64,000 nt of DNA, taken from assembly GCF_029017505.1 (NCBI RefSeq), contig NZ_JAQGEI010000031.1, forward strand, positions 1 to 64,000, in the 5' to 3' direction. This DNA is from Sedimenticola hydrogenitrophicus. Lineage in GTDB: Bacteria; Pseudomonadota; Gammaproteobacteria; Chromatiales; Chromatiaceae. The position numbers were made by a program, and so were the translations under genes. Shown in pieces: positions 1-7,030 of the stretch (positions within the stretch are counted from its first letter, which is position 1; each line of letters opens with the position of its first letter). Below the pieces are notes generated by a model. It saw only the letters and a program-made list of their open reading frames with translations, made no database searches and had not been told where the DNA came from.

Positions 1-2112
1 CTCAGCCTCGGATGACAGTTGCATCTGTAAAAATTTGCGTTTTTTCTTTTTGGAGACCACTCGCTCATCTACCCCCAGGACCCTCACCTCGACCGGGGGA
101 GTGTCTGCACAGATTAAATCTAGCGCTGCCAGGGCGATTTTTATCGATCCCAGGCCGGGGTCCAGGATGGGGATCTCGGGCACCGACAGCAGATCCAGGG
201 CTTTGTGCTCGATCGCTTCCTCTCCGATTTCCTTTGCCAGTTCACCGAATTTTCCCCCCTGCTCAACCTGCTGCGCTCGCGACCGAATTTTCAGCTCGAT
301 GGTGGTCCGCCGCTCCTCTGGTAGCTGTTTTGTTTTTGTTTGGGGCGCAGGGGTTGGTTTAGGTTCGGGGAGGGCGGCCTGGGCCCCTGCCAGGGCTTGA
401 TCCCTGGCCGATGGATAATCCGGGGCGGTCCAACGGGCGGGGATCTGCGCGGGGCGTAGCTCGCTTTTCTGTTCACTGGTGAGATGTGGCCATATCAATC
501 GATAAACAGTTTCGCCTCCCGGCAGCCAGAGGGCGATCACGCCCTTTTTTGTCGCCTTCAAGCTGGACGCGATTTCATCCGGGCGGATCACAGGTTCCTC
601 GTGTCGTTGGTATTGATCCGTGCGGCTGGGGGACTCTGTTGAATACAAGGAATAGACCGGGGCGGAGTAGCTGGGTGCGTATTTTTTGAAAACCTTGGTG
701 CCAATGAGATCTGATATCCACTGAGGTGTTTCCACGCCTTGCGTACGGGTGATGATGTACGAACCCACCATGCTGGCCCAGGTCTCCATTGTGTCGGCGC
801 CGTAGAGGCTTTTGATCTGTGCCAGATCCTGTGCACCAATCACAATTCGGATACCCTTGGATCGCCCGACCTCCAGGAACTGGCTGAAGTTATCCAACTT
901 GGAAAGCTGTATAAACTCATCGAGGAACATCCACACGCGCCGCTCGTCGGGCCTCACGTCCGTTATCGCCGGGGAGTTCATCTCGCGACTGAACGCATTA
1001 ATCAGTGCTTGGGAAACACCCTTTTGAAGCTGCGAAAACCGCTGGTTACCCTGCAGGATAATGGTACTGGGTCCCTTGTAATCGTCCTGCAGCCAATCGC
1101 GAATTGAGAATTTTGTTGGTGGCTGACAACGTCCCCAGGCGTCGGCCAAATCGAAGATCGGGGCCATGAATGAAATAAGGTTAGTTAAAACTGACTGAGT
1201 TGTTTTGCTGGCCACGTCCTCCAGAATCGCCGAGGCTTCGGGGTTGTATTGCTGGACCGCTTTTTTAAGACCAGGCCCACCGCTGGCAGCCGCCGAAGCC
1301 AAGTCCAGAAAACCCCATCGACCAGGATTTTCAACCTGGCATTTGCGCACCATGGCGACTAGCACCTGCCGCGCGGCATTCGACCACATCGGGTCTTTGC
1401 CCTCAGCAATCAGGGCGGCCGCAAATTCCCGCGAGTCCGCTTTGTTTTGTACGTCCCTGGCCACGTCCCAGGCTGCCCCGCGTTTGTCCCAGGGGGCCAC
1501 CAGAATGGCAGTGCCTCCGGCTTCAGAATCAAAATCCAACGCTTTAGTCACGTCACTCTTGTTATCGAAAATGATACTCTTGTCGCCTCTTGCTCGCGCT
1601 TGGTCGATCAGCGGGCGGATGATGGTACTTTTACCGCCACCCGGTGCGCCCAAGACCAAAAAATGACGGGTTTCACGCTCCATGCTGAGCGGGATGCCGG
1701 GGAAAATATCCAGGCCTCGGCCGTGGATTTTGACCTCTGCGCGGGCCTCCCACAGGGCCTCGCGGGGGCTGTCTGAGATTGTCCGTCCAGCCAGCTGGAC
1801 CTCCGCCGGCGACGTGGTGATCCGGATCATCCAGCGGGCCACCACGATGACCACCAGCAGGGTGGCCACCAGGGTGATGATTAGGCCCTGGATGATCGAG
1901 GGGGGCAGGGTATGGCCCTGGAACGCCAGGTCCGGGATGGCGATAAACAGATTTTTGGTTACCGGCCAAACTGGGAGAGTCAGCCAATATTTCAGGTAGG
2001 CGGCCCAGGCCCCAGCCAACGTGGCCACGCTGGCCAGCAGGCTGACCAGCAGGGTGAGGCCCATGTCTGGGGTTGGGGTGTCTCGGGCAATGGTGGCGCG
2101 GGTGATGCTCAT
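1..2112 (-). CDS. traD: TraD/VirD4-type conjugative coupling protein, C-terminus beyond the window
   Basis: The reading frame opens at an ATG at 2112 and is still open at base 1 after 704 codons, so the C-terminus is missing. Two hydrophobic stretches lie at about residues 17-45 and 75-97. A cytoplasmic P-loop ATPase follows, with Walker A GAPGGGKS near residue 155 and a Walker-B-like VWMFLDEF near 388. This is the architecture of type IV coupling proteins, which sit in the inner membrane, bind the relaxosome and drive DNA into the secretion channel. Its start overlaps the stop of the upstream 70-residue gene (ATGA), so it is the last visible gene of the transfer operon. A relaxase gene would be expected further left. 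Family assignment is firm; the TraD subfamily is inference. Confidence 0.88.
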   Translation of the reverse strand, partial: MSITRATIARDTPTPDMGLTLLVSLLASVATLAGAWAAYLKYWLTLPVWPVTKNLFIAIPDLAFQGHTLPPSIIQGLIITLVATLLVVIVVARWMIRITTSPAEVQLAGRTISDSPREALWEARAEVKIHGRGLDIFPGIPLSMERETRHFLVLGAPGGGKSTIIRPLIDQARARGDKSIIFDNKSDVTKALDFDSEAGGTAILVAPWDKRGAAWDVARDVQNKADSREFAAALIAEGKDPMWSNAARQVLVAMVRKCQVENPGRWGFLDLASAAASGGPGLKKAVQQYNPEASAILEDVASKTTQSVLTNLISFMAPIFDLADAWGRCQPPTKFSIRDWLQDDYKGPSTIILQGNQRFSQLQKGVSQALINAFSREMNSPAITDVRPDERRVWMFLDEFIQLSKLDNFSQFLEVGRSKGIRIVIGAQDLAQIKSLYGADTMETWASMVGSYIITRTQGVETPQWISDLIGTKVFKKYAPSYSAPVYSLYSTESPSRTDQYQRHEEPVIRPDEIASSLKATKKGVIALWLPGGETVYRLIWPHLTSEQKSELRPAQIPARWTAPDYPSARDQALAGAQAALPEPKPTPAPQTKTKQLPEERRTTIELKIRSRAQQVEQGGKFGELAKEIGEEAIEHKALDLLSVPEIPILDPGLGSIKIALAALDLICADTPPVEVRVLGVDERVVSKKKKRKFLQMQLSSEAE

Positions 2113-2321
2113 GATTCGCCCTCCTGCAGGTATGGCCATCTGGTCAAGTTGGCCACGTGCGGCGCGGGGTCGATCCCCCGGCGTAATAGTTGCGTCTGCA
2201 ACCGCTTATTGGTGGTGAATTCCCAATGTTTCAGCAGGGAGGAGAGCCGGTGGCGAGCGAGGTATTTCCGCCGCTCGGGCGACGGGCGGCGCATGTCTGC
2301 GGGGGGCTCAAATTTATTCAT
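2109..2321 (-). CDS. Small hypothetical protein in transfer operon (70 aa)
   Basis: A basic, arginine-rich 70-residue protein beginning MNKFEPPADMRRPSPERR. No transmembrane segment or known motif is visible. ATGA overlaps at both ends, with the upstream 183-residue gene and with the coupling-protein gene, show it is translated as part of one coupled operon and support it as a real gene. I do not recognise a family. A role as a small DNA-transfer accessory factor is only inferred from position. Confidence 0.6.
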   Translation of the reverse strand: MNKFEPPADMRRPSPERRKYLARHRLSSLLKHWEFTTNKRLQTQLLRRGIDPAPHVANLTRWPYLQEGES

Positions 2322-2869
2322 TTCAGGGCCTCTCTGATGACCTGCTGGGCGCTGGCCGGCAGGCGCGGCCAAGCTTTTTTAAGGCCCTGGGCCAGGTTCA
2401 GGTCTTCGCGGCTGGGTTGGTTGTGGACCAGCCAGGCGGCCGTGCCGGAGGCCACCATCAGCCCCAGCAGGGCAGGGCCCACCCAGTGGGCAATTTTGTG
2501 TAGCCAGGTGCCCCGGCTGGCCCGCGATAGCGCCCGCCGAGTCTCGTCCGCCATCAGCTGGCGCACCTCATCTCCCAGGCCCTCGGGCACCTCCTCACGG
2601 GCCACCAGGGCGGCTTGTCGGAGCGAGCGGGTGGCCGCCAGGCTGGTCTGATGAATCCGGGCGGTGGCCGACCGCTGGGCGGTCTCCAGTTCACGGACGG
2701 ATTCCAGCTGCCATTCGTGGAGCAGGCCCGCCTGGTCCACCAGTGACCAGATGGGATCGTCGGGGTGAACCTGGTGAGTGCTAGCCCAGCGGAGCAGTGT
2801 CTCGCGGCGCTCGGGAGGGAAATTGGACAACACAACGTCCTGGGCTGATTCATTCACAGATTCGGTCAC
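2318..2869 (-). CDS. Hypothetical single-pass membrane protein of transfer operon
   Basis: 183 residues starting at a GTG whose bases overlap the TGA of the upstream gene (GTGA). The N-terminal two thirds is charged, helical and probably coiled (about 60-125). It is followed by one hydrophobic segment at roughly 130-150 (WVGPALLGLMVASGTAAWLV) and a short C-terminal tail. The layout, a cytoplasmic helical domain tethered to the inner membrane next to a coupling protein, fits a membrane partner of the coupling protein, but I do not recognise a family. Both ends are translationally coupled to neighbours. Confidence 0.6.
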   Translation of the reverse strand: MTESVNESAQDVVLSNFPPERRETLLRWASTHQVHPDDPIWSLVDQAGLLHEWQLESVRELETAQRSATARIHQTSLAATRSLRQAALVAREEVPEGLGDEVRQLMADETRRALSRASRGTWLHKIAHWVGPALLGLMVASGTAAWLVHNQPSREDLNLAQGLKKAWPRLPASAQQVIREALK

Positions 2870-3216
2870 AATGGTTTCCTCAATGAATTGGTGGGGGTGG
2901 GGCTATTGGTGGTTTTGTTGCCTTGCGTCTCGGCGGGCGTCTCGGCGGTGGGGGGATCCGCCTTCAACCGTTGGTCGCCGCCGGCGCGGTGCATTCGTCG
3001 CGCGCGATACAGGCCGGAGTCGAATTCGCCGAGTGACCAACCAAACACCTGTGCCAACGCAGCCCGGCCGATACCGCGCTGCAGCGCCTCCTCGATCTGA
3101 TCCAGATGGTTCAGGATCATCCGAGTTTTGGTGATTCTCGGGCCGCCCGCAGTTGCGCCTGTGGTGGCGGACTCGATCAGCCGTTTGAGCTCCTCGTTGA
3201 TCGATCGGCTACTCAT
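2866..3216 (-). CDS. Small conjugation-operon protein, possibly TraM/StbC-like
   Basis: A 116-residue protein whose ATG at 3216 overlaps the end of the ParA-like gene by 8 bp. The central part (about 25-80) looks like a compact helical DNA-binding or regulatory fold: KTRMILNHLDQIEEALQRG, then AALAQVFGWSLGEFDSGLYRARR. The C-terminus is low-complexity and rich in Pro, Thr and Asn. A longer in-frame start exists upstream but would lie inside the ATPase gene. Position after a TraL/StbB-type ATPase suggests a TraM- or StbC-like role, which is inference only. Confidence 0.6.
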   Translation of the reverse strand: MSSRSINEELKRLIESATTGATAGGPRITKTRMILNHLDQIEEALQRGIGRAALAQVFGWSLGEFDSGLYRARRMHRAGGDQRLKADPPTAETPAETQGNKTTNSPTPTNSLRKPL

Positions 3217-3946
3217 CGTCACCACCTCTACCCACCAGCCCGGCAGCCTCAATGATTGGCTCGAACGCGGAGAGCCAGCGATGCAGGATCGAGCGATCAA
3301 CGAGGAACAGCCCCGGTTCCTCGCCGGAGATCAGCGGCCCTAGAGGGCCGCTGCCCCGGATTTTTTCAACTGTCCGCCCGGTGAGTTCGGCGAAATCAAG
3401 GGCTTGGCCTCCAGCTGATATCCATGCTTCCTGGTGGCCATCCCTGGTCCAGGGCCACCGATTGGGATCGCCAAATGCCAGATTGCGCAACGCGATTTTG
3501 CGGTCTGAGACTCCGGCCAGCCCGGCGCTCAGGGATTCAATGGCAGACGTCGAGGATTCGATGCCTGCGCCTAGGAGGTAAAGGGTGACCACCTCCCAGC
3601 CTGCTGCATCGCACACCGCCCGGATCATCGCGGCTGATCGATCGACCGTGGACGCCGCGCCAGCGGGGAGGTTGACCACAACCGGCCGGCCGGCTAGGTC
3701 GTCTAGATTCGATTCAAGGAGCTCCAGGAGCTCCCCGATGGCCTCCTCGGAGAGGTCCGGGCGGCTCAATGGGATCTGGACACCATCGATCACGCCTCTG
3801 TACCGGGAGGCCACGTCGGGGATGCCCGTGTCGCCTTCGATCAGGAATGGATTGAGGCCCAGCCCACGGCAGTGCTCGATGAGAGCCATGGCGCTCATTG
3901 ATTTGCCGACTCCACCTTTTTCTCCATGCACAAAAATAATATTCAT
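3209..3946 (-). CDS. ParA/MinD-superfamily ATPase, TraL/StbB-like
   Basis: 245 residues with a deviant Walker A at the extreme N-terminus (GEKGGVGKS, residues 8-16), the hallmark of ParA/MinD/TraL/StbB ATPases. The VVVNLPAGA stretch near residue 90 is the Walker-B/switch equivalent. In IncP plasmids TraL, and in R388-type plasmids StbB, sit beside oriT and act in plasmid maintenance or transfer. Being first in an overlapping operon that ends in a coupling protein fits that role better than a chromosomal ParA. No ParB partner is visible. Superfamily certain, TraL/StbB assignment moderate. Confidence 0.8.
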   Translation of the reverse strand: MNIIFVHGEKGGVGKSMSAMALIEHCRGLGLNPFLIEGDTGIPDVASRYRGVIDGVQIPLSRPDLSEEAIGELLELLESNLDDLAGRPVVVNLPAGAASTVDRSAAMIRAVCDAAGWEVVTLYLLGAGIESSTSAIESLSAGLAGVSDRKIALRNLAFGDPNRWPWTRDGHQEAWISAGGQALDFAELTGRTVEKIRGSGPLGPLISGEEPGLFLVDRSILHRWLSAFEPIIEAAGLVGRGGDDE

Positions 3947-4018
3947 CTCGTTTTCCTCCGGTTGTTGAGTGGCCCCGATTCAAAACCCGGGGCGCCCCTC
4001 ATCAGTCAATAATGGCCA

Positions 4019-4226
4019 TCAGTGTAGGGGGGACAGACCAGCGGCAGTGCACACGCTGCCGGCGATGTCAAGGCATTCCAGGATCACCTGAACCTTCTCC
4101 CTGGATTTTCCATGGTTCCTCGGGCACTCCAGCACAAGGGTGAACATGACAGCGAGCGCATCCCCGATTTCCTGGCACGTTGGCAGCAAGTTTGTGGGCC
4201 TCGGCAGGTGTTGGTGTTACGTTCAT
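4019..4226 (-). pseudogene. Possible small frameshifted gene upstream of the ParA-like gene
   Basis: An ATG at 4226 preceded by GGAG at a good distance opens MNVTPTPAEAHKLAANV. After this the frame stays open only to a short tail. Shifting by one base near 4176 instead gives QEIGDALAVMFTLVLECP and stays open to a TGA at 4019-4021. The two halves together look more protein-like than either alone. This suggests a roughly 68-residue gene broken by a single-base indel, or a sequencing error. A likely -10 (TATACT) lies upstream on the same strand near 4264-4269. Function unknown. Confidence 0.3.
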
Positions 4227-4287
4227 CAGGTGTGCTCCACTGGTTGTTGTCATGATGTGTGCCCAGTATACACTGCAAATCCACTAA

Positions 4288-4309
4288 AACTATTGAAAAT
4301 CAAATAGTT
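4288..4309. repeat. Imperfect palindrome upstream of the transfer operon
   Basis: AACTATTGA and TCAAATAGTT form a 7-9 bp inverted repeat in an AT-rich stretch. It lies just upstream of the likely leftward promoter (TATACT near 4264-4269). It could be an operator for the transfer operon or part of an oriT. Confidence 0.45.
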
Positions 4310-4400
4310 ACAACACTTCACAACACACTACAGAGAACAACAATAGGCAACTGTGATGCACTACGAACAACAAACGGAGGCGGAAAAAAACGAGGGTTAT

Positions 4401-4412
4401 TGATCTAGATCA
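4401..4412. repeat. 12-bp perfect palindrome TGATCTAGATCA
   Basis: A perfect palindrome in gene-free DNA. Its TTGAT-N4-ATCA outline resembles an FNR/CRP-type half-site pair, but no promoter or gene is correctly placed beside it. I list it as a possible protein-binding site in the oriT/regulatory zone. Confidence 0.35.
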
Positions 4413-4495
4413 GCAAAACCAGCCGCGCAGACCTCGCGCCTAGGCGGCTGAATCTCGCTCAAACTGCGCGAACACCTCGCATGGGGGGCGCATAG

Positions 4496-4535
4496 CCACG
4501 CGCCAGGGTGGCGCGTGGTGCATTGGGTATGCACC
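4496..4535. repeat. Two adjoining hairpins, possible oriT or attenuator structure
   Basis: CCACGCGCCA/TGGCGCGTGG is a perfect 10-bp stem with a 3-base loop at 4496-4518. It is immediately followed by GGTGCAT/ATGCACC, a 7-bp stem with a 5-base loop at 4517-4535, and the two share two bases. No U-tract follows, so neither is a normal terminator. Stable hairpins beside a TraL/StbB-type gene are typical of transfer origins, but I cannot identify a nic site. Confidence 0.45.
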
Positions 4536-4619
4536 GAATAGGCTCGGAATGTCTGCGGTCTCTGTTGCTCTCCCCGTCGGCGCAGCCGTCGGGACACCCT
4601 TGGTGGGTCGGGTGTGGTC

Positions 4620-4697
4620 CTCTTGCTCTTGCTCTTGCTCTTGCTCTTGCTCTTGCTCTTGCTCTTGCTCTTGCTCTTGCTCTTGCTCTTGCTCTTG
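4620..4697. repeat. Hexanucleotide tandem repeat (CTCTTG)13
   Basis: Thirteen perfect head-to-tail copies of CTCTTG (78 bp). They end about 25 bp before the -35 box of the higBA promoter. Perfect hexamer arrays are prone to slipped-strand change in copy number. Because the array lies outside the -35/-10 spacer, a copy change would move upstream DNA relative to the promoter rather than alter the spacer. Reading frames through it encode Ala-Arg, Leu-Ala or Ser-Cys repeats and are not genes. Confidence 0.95.
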
Positions 4698-4723
4698 CTC
4701 TCACTACGCCTTTAGCCGCAAAC

Positions 4724-4751
4724 TTGCGGATTATGCCCATATAGGTATAAT
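4724..4751 (+). promoter_or_regulatory. Sigma-70 promoter of higBA, predicted leaderless transcript
   Basis: TTGCGG (4724-4729) and TATAAT (4746-4751) are separated by 16 bp. The expected transcription start, about 7 bases after the -10, falls on or next to the higB ATG at 4758. No Shine-Dalgarno sequence precedes that ATG. The toxin gene is therefore predicted to be translated from a leaderless or nearly leaderless mRNA. Confidence 0.65.
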
Positions 4752-4757
4752 TGCAGT

Positions 4758-5120
4758 ATGGAACAAAAAAACAAAGCGCTGGTCTGGGTCGGCTCTGCCA
4801 AGAAAGACCTCAAGTCGATGCCGGACGATGTGCAGGACACCTTTGGGTACGCCTTGCACCTGGCGCAAACCGGCAAAAAGCACCTGCAGGCAAAACCGCT
4901 CAAGGGCTTCGGGTCAGCTGGGGTGTTGGAAGTGGTCGAGGACGACGCCGGCAGCACGTACCGGGCCGTGTACACGGTGCGGCTCTCCGACGCTGTGTAT
5001 GTCCTCCACTGCTTCCAGAAGAAAAGCACGCGAGGCATTGCCACGCCAAAGCCCGATCTGGACTTGATACGCGAGCGGCTGAAGGCGGCGGAATCGCACG
5101 CCAAAGGAGAACGGAAATGA
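4758..5120 (+). CDS. higB: RelE/HigB-family toxin (phage Gp49-like)
   Basis: 120 residues. The Gp49/HigB-type fold is recognisable from LVWVGSAKKDLKSMPDDVQDTFGYAL near the N-terminus, the LKGFGSAGVLEVVEDDAGSTYRAVYTVRL core and VYVLHCFQKKS (about 82-92). Toxins of this family are ribosome-dependent mRNA endonucleases neutralised by a helix-turn-helix antitoxin. The stop codon overlaps the ATG of the antitoxin gene (ATGA), giving toxin-first order as usual for higBA. No ribosome binding site precedes the start, consistent with a leaderless message. On a plasmid-like element its likely role is stabilisation of the element. Confidence 0.85.
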   Translation: MEQKNKALVWVGSAKKDLKSMPDDVQDTFGYALHLAQTGKKHLQAKPLKGFGSAGVLEVVEDDAGSTYRAVYTVRLSDAVYVLHCFQKKSTRGIATPKPDLDLIRERLKAAESHAKGERK

Positions 5121-5440
5121 TTAAGTTTGAACAAAGCACCGGGAACGTCTACGCCGACCTTGGCCATGAAGACGCCGACGAAATGCTGGTCAAGGCCCAG
5201 CTCGCCACCAAGATCGCTGAGATCATCAAGGCCCGGAAGTGGACCCAGCAGAAAGCCGCCGATGTGCTCGGGCTGTCACAACCCAAGCTCTCCAAGATGC
5301 TGCGCGGTCAGTTCCGGGGAATCAGCGAAGCCAAGATGCTCGATTGCCTGGCGCGGCTCGGCCGGGACGTGCAGATCGTCGTCGGCCCAGCTCGCCGCAA
5401 CACCTCGGCGGGCCGCATTGCCGTGGTGTTCTCAGCATGA
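5117..5440 (+). CDS. higA: HigA-type XRE antitoxin
   Basis: 107 residues. The start ATG at 5117 has AGGAG 7-8 bases upstream and overlaps the toxin stop. A helix-turn-helix of the XRE class runs from about residue 30 to 75 (ARKWTQQKAADVLGLSQPK, then LSKMLRGQFRGISEAKMLDCL). The DVQIVV stretch near 87 is typical of HigA-like antitoxins. It should bind HigB and repress the shared promoter at 4724-4751. A longer upstream reading frame exists in this frame but would cover all of higB and is not the gene. Confidence 0.85.
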   Translation: MIKFEQSTGNVYADLGHEDADEMLVKAQLATKIAEIIKARKWTQQKAADVLGLSQPKLSKMLRGQFRGISEAKMLDCLARLGRDVQIVVGPARRNTSAGRIAVVFSA

Positions 5441-5595
5441 TTCCACCTGGATCTGGTGGCCGATGGAGAGTTTTCCACCGTTTTGGGCCTCCTAGCTACT
5501 TGTTTTTAAATATTTGAAAAAGACTATTTGTAGCAAGCTACTTGTAGGAGCGGTGGACAACCCCGCAAAGCTAGGCGTGGCGCGGGTTTGCTAGC

Positions 5596-5775
5596 TGTGG
5601 AAAAGTTGGGCGCGGGACAGATTACACGTCAAGGCGGGACAGATTACACGTCAAGGCGGGACAGATTACACGTGGAGATTTTCCAGAATCGGCCGCAGTC
5701 CCTTGGGTGGTGGGCTTTTTGGTCGCGGGACAGATTACACGTGGATAACTCCTGATACCCACAAGGTTTTCCACA
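5596..5775. other. oriV: Iteron plasmid origin (oriV) with DnaA-box-like sites
   Basis: Four direct copies of GCGGGACAGATTACACGT lie at 5612-5629, 5634-5651, 5656-5673 and 5725-5742. The first three have a strict 22-bp period (two helical turns). TTTTCCACA-type DnaA boxes flank them at 5596-5604 (complement) and 5767-5775, and a near-consensus TTATCCACG complement overlaps the last iteron at 5740-5748. Iterons beside a RepA gene are the standard layout for RepA-initiated theta replication. The rest of 5441-5813 shows no gene. Confidence 0.85.
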
Positions 5776-5813
5776 AGCCCGGCTCCGGCCCCGGCCGCGC
5801 CGGGGTGAGCCAA

Positions 5814-6734
5814 TCAAGCCTTGGCCTTGGGCAGATTCGACAGCTTGGCCCCGTTGGTGTGGGAAATGTGCAGCTTGCAAGGCGTCAAGGCCAGCCCCAC
5901 GGGCGTTTCCTGAATGTGGCCCTGTGCTGCCGGGTAAAACAACAAGACTTCTTTCAGGCGCAAACGGAAACGCTTCTTGAAGTCACGAAAGCCCTGATCG
6001 GTGCCCGGATAGCCAGCCCCAAACTGGGATTTCAGACCGGCCCACGGCACAAAGGCAGACGTGCGGCCAGACCGGCGCAAAACGAACATCCGATAGGTCA
6101 GCCATGTGTAAACGTCCATCGCCAAGGGCGACTTGCTCAATGCGTGGAACACGCGTATATCAATCGGCACGGGCGCGGCCATGACCTCCCTAAAGAAACC
6201 CTCGGACAGCTCCAGCGAACTCTCCCAAAGGCCGCGCTGCCCACTGGTCCTGGGGTGCCAGAACACATGCGCCGACTCGGAAATGAGCAAGCGGGCCGAT
6301 AGGTCGCCGTCGCGACCGTCGGTGTATTCTACGGAAATAACCGCCTTGAACAGGCGCAAGGCCTGATCACGGAAGCGAGTAATGTCGCGGCCGTTATTGT
6401 GCAACTTGATGCGTTCCAGAAAGTCGCTTTGCGAGTGTCCCAAAGATAGCGTGCGCTCCTTCGTTTTCACTGCCTCGCTGCAGATCCACGCCAAAATCAC
6501 GCGGGGAATCGACCCGTAGGGGATGCCATGCCGGCGACTGGTCGGCGCGACTGACAGCGTAAGGCGGCCTGTGTCGCGGCTGTAGATCGTGCCGGCAGGT
6601 AACTTCGGGTCTGTATGGGGCAAAGTGGCCTGTGCCAGCGTGCGGGCCATGTACCCAAGCGCGCCGGCCGCCCTCGCTTCCTCCTGCTCGATCTCCAGGG
6701 CGTCCCCGATCAACTGGCGATGACGTGGGAGCAT
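5814..6734 (-). CDS. repA: Plasmid replication initiator RepA
   Basis: About 306 residues from the ATG at 6734. A GTG at 6749 and a TTG at 6812 are alternative starts, the last overlapping the upstream gene. Recognisable RepA features (plasmid-encoded RepA family, Pfam RepA_C type, as in IncW/pSa-like plasmids) include RHGIPYGSIPRVILAWICSEA, LSLGHSQSDFLERI, VYTWLTYRMFVLR and FKKRFRLRLKEVL. The C-terminus ends about 40 bp from the nearest iteron at 5725-5742. It binds iterons and opens the origin. Whether it still fires inside a chromosome cannot be told from sequence; the gene itself looks intact. Confidence 0.85.
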   Translation of the reverse strand: MLPRHRQLIGDALEIEQEEARAAGALGYMARTLAQATLPHTDPKLPAGTIYSRDTGRLTLSVAPTSRRHGIPYGSIPRVILAWICSEAVKTKERTLSLGHSQSDFLERIKLHNNGRDITRFRDQALRLFKAVISVEYTDGRDGDLSARLLISESAHVFWHPRTSGQRGLWESSLELSEGFFREVMAAPVPIDIRVFHALSKSPLAMDVYTWLTYRMFVLRRSGRTSAFVPWAGLKSQFGAGYPGTDQGFRDFKKRFRLRLKEVLLFYPAAQGHIQETPVGLALTPCKLHISHTNGAKLSNLPKAKA

Positions 6735-6756
6735 TGATTTACCGTTCACTGCTAGG

Positions 6757-7026
6757 TCAGACTGTTTTTTCGAGACTGACCAGGTATTCTGCGACCAGCC
6801 GGGCGGAAACAATTTTGTCTCGGCGATTGGGAATTTTTTTCATTTTTATGGGGAGTGCGCCACGCTGGTCAGCAACCTGTGCAGCTCGGCGGCTGATGGC
6901 CAGCACGTCAGCAACATCCTCAATCCTGAGGATCGGCGCGTACCGCTCAACCAGCTGACCCTCCAGCTCTGCAACCCGCCTCGCCCATGATTGAGGATGT
7001 TGCTGACGTTGTTCATTTACGTTCAT
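6757..7026 (-). CDS. Small helix-turn-helix DNA-binding protein upstream of repA
   Basis: 89 residues from ATG 7026. The C-terminal half, RIEDVADVLAISRRAAQVADQRGALP (about 35-60), reads as an excisionase/MerR-like helix-turn-helix. IVSARLVAEYLVSLE follows, as in phage or plasmid pocket regulators. It lies directly upstream of repA, in the same direction, so control of repA is a reasonable inference; an excisionase role is an alternative because an attachment site lies near. Oddly, its coding sequence contains both arms of a 21-bp perfect inverted repeat. Confidence 0.6.
   Translation of the reverse strand: MNVNEQRQQHPQSWARRVAELEGQLVERYAPILRIEDVADVLAISRRAAQVADQRGALPIKMKKIPNRRDKIVSARLVAEYLVSLEKTV
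6905..7009. repeat. 21-bp perfect inverted repeat inside a gene
   Basis: The 21 bases at 6905-6925 are the exact reverse complement of 6989-7009, separated by 63 bp. Both arms are coding: one encodes RIEDVADV of the helix-turn-helix, the other the N-terminal RQQHPQS. A 21-bp perfect match inside coding sequence is far above chance. It may be an inversion-type duplication or two operator copies bound by the encoded protein. Confidence 0.9.
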
Positions 7027-7030
7027 TTGT

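Noticed and set aside
4496-4535. Rho-independent terminator
   Set aside because: The hairpins are strong but no U-tract follows on either strand and no gene ends beside them.
4459-4744. Open frames through the hexamer array giving Ala-Arg, Leu-Ala or Ser-Cys repeats on either strand
   Set aside because: They exist only because a 6-bp repeat without stops opens every frame; flanking codons show no protein-like pattern.
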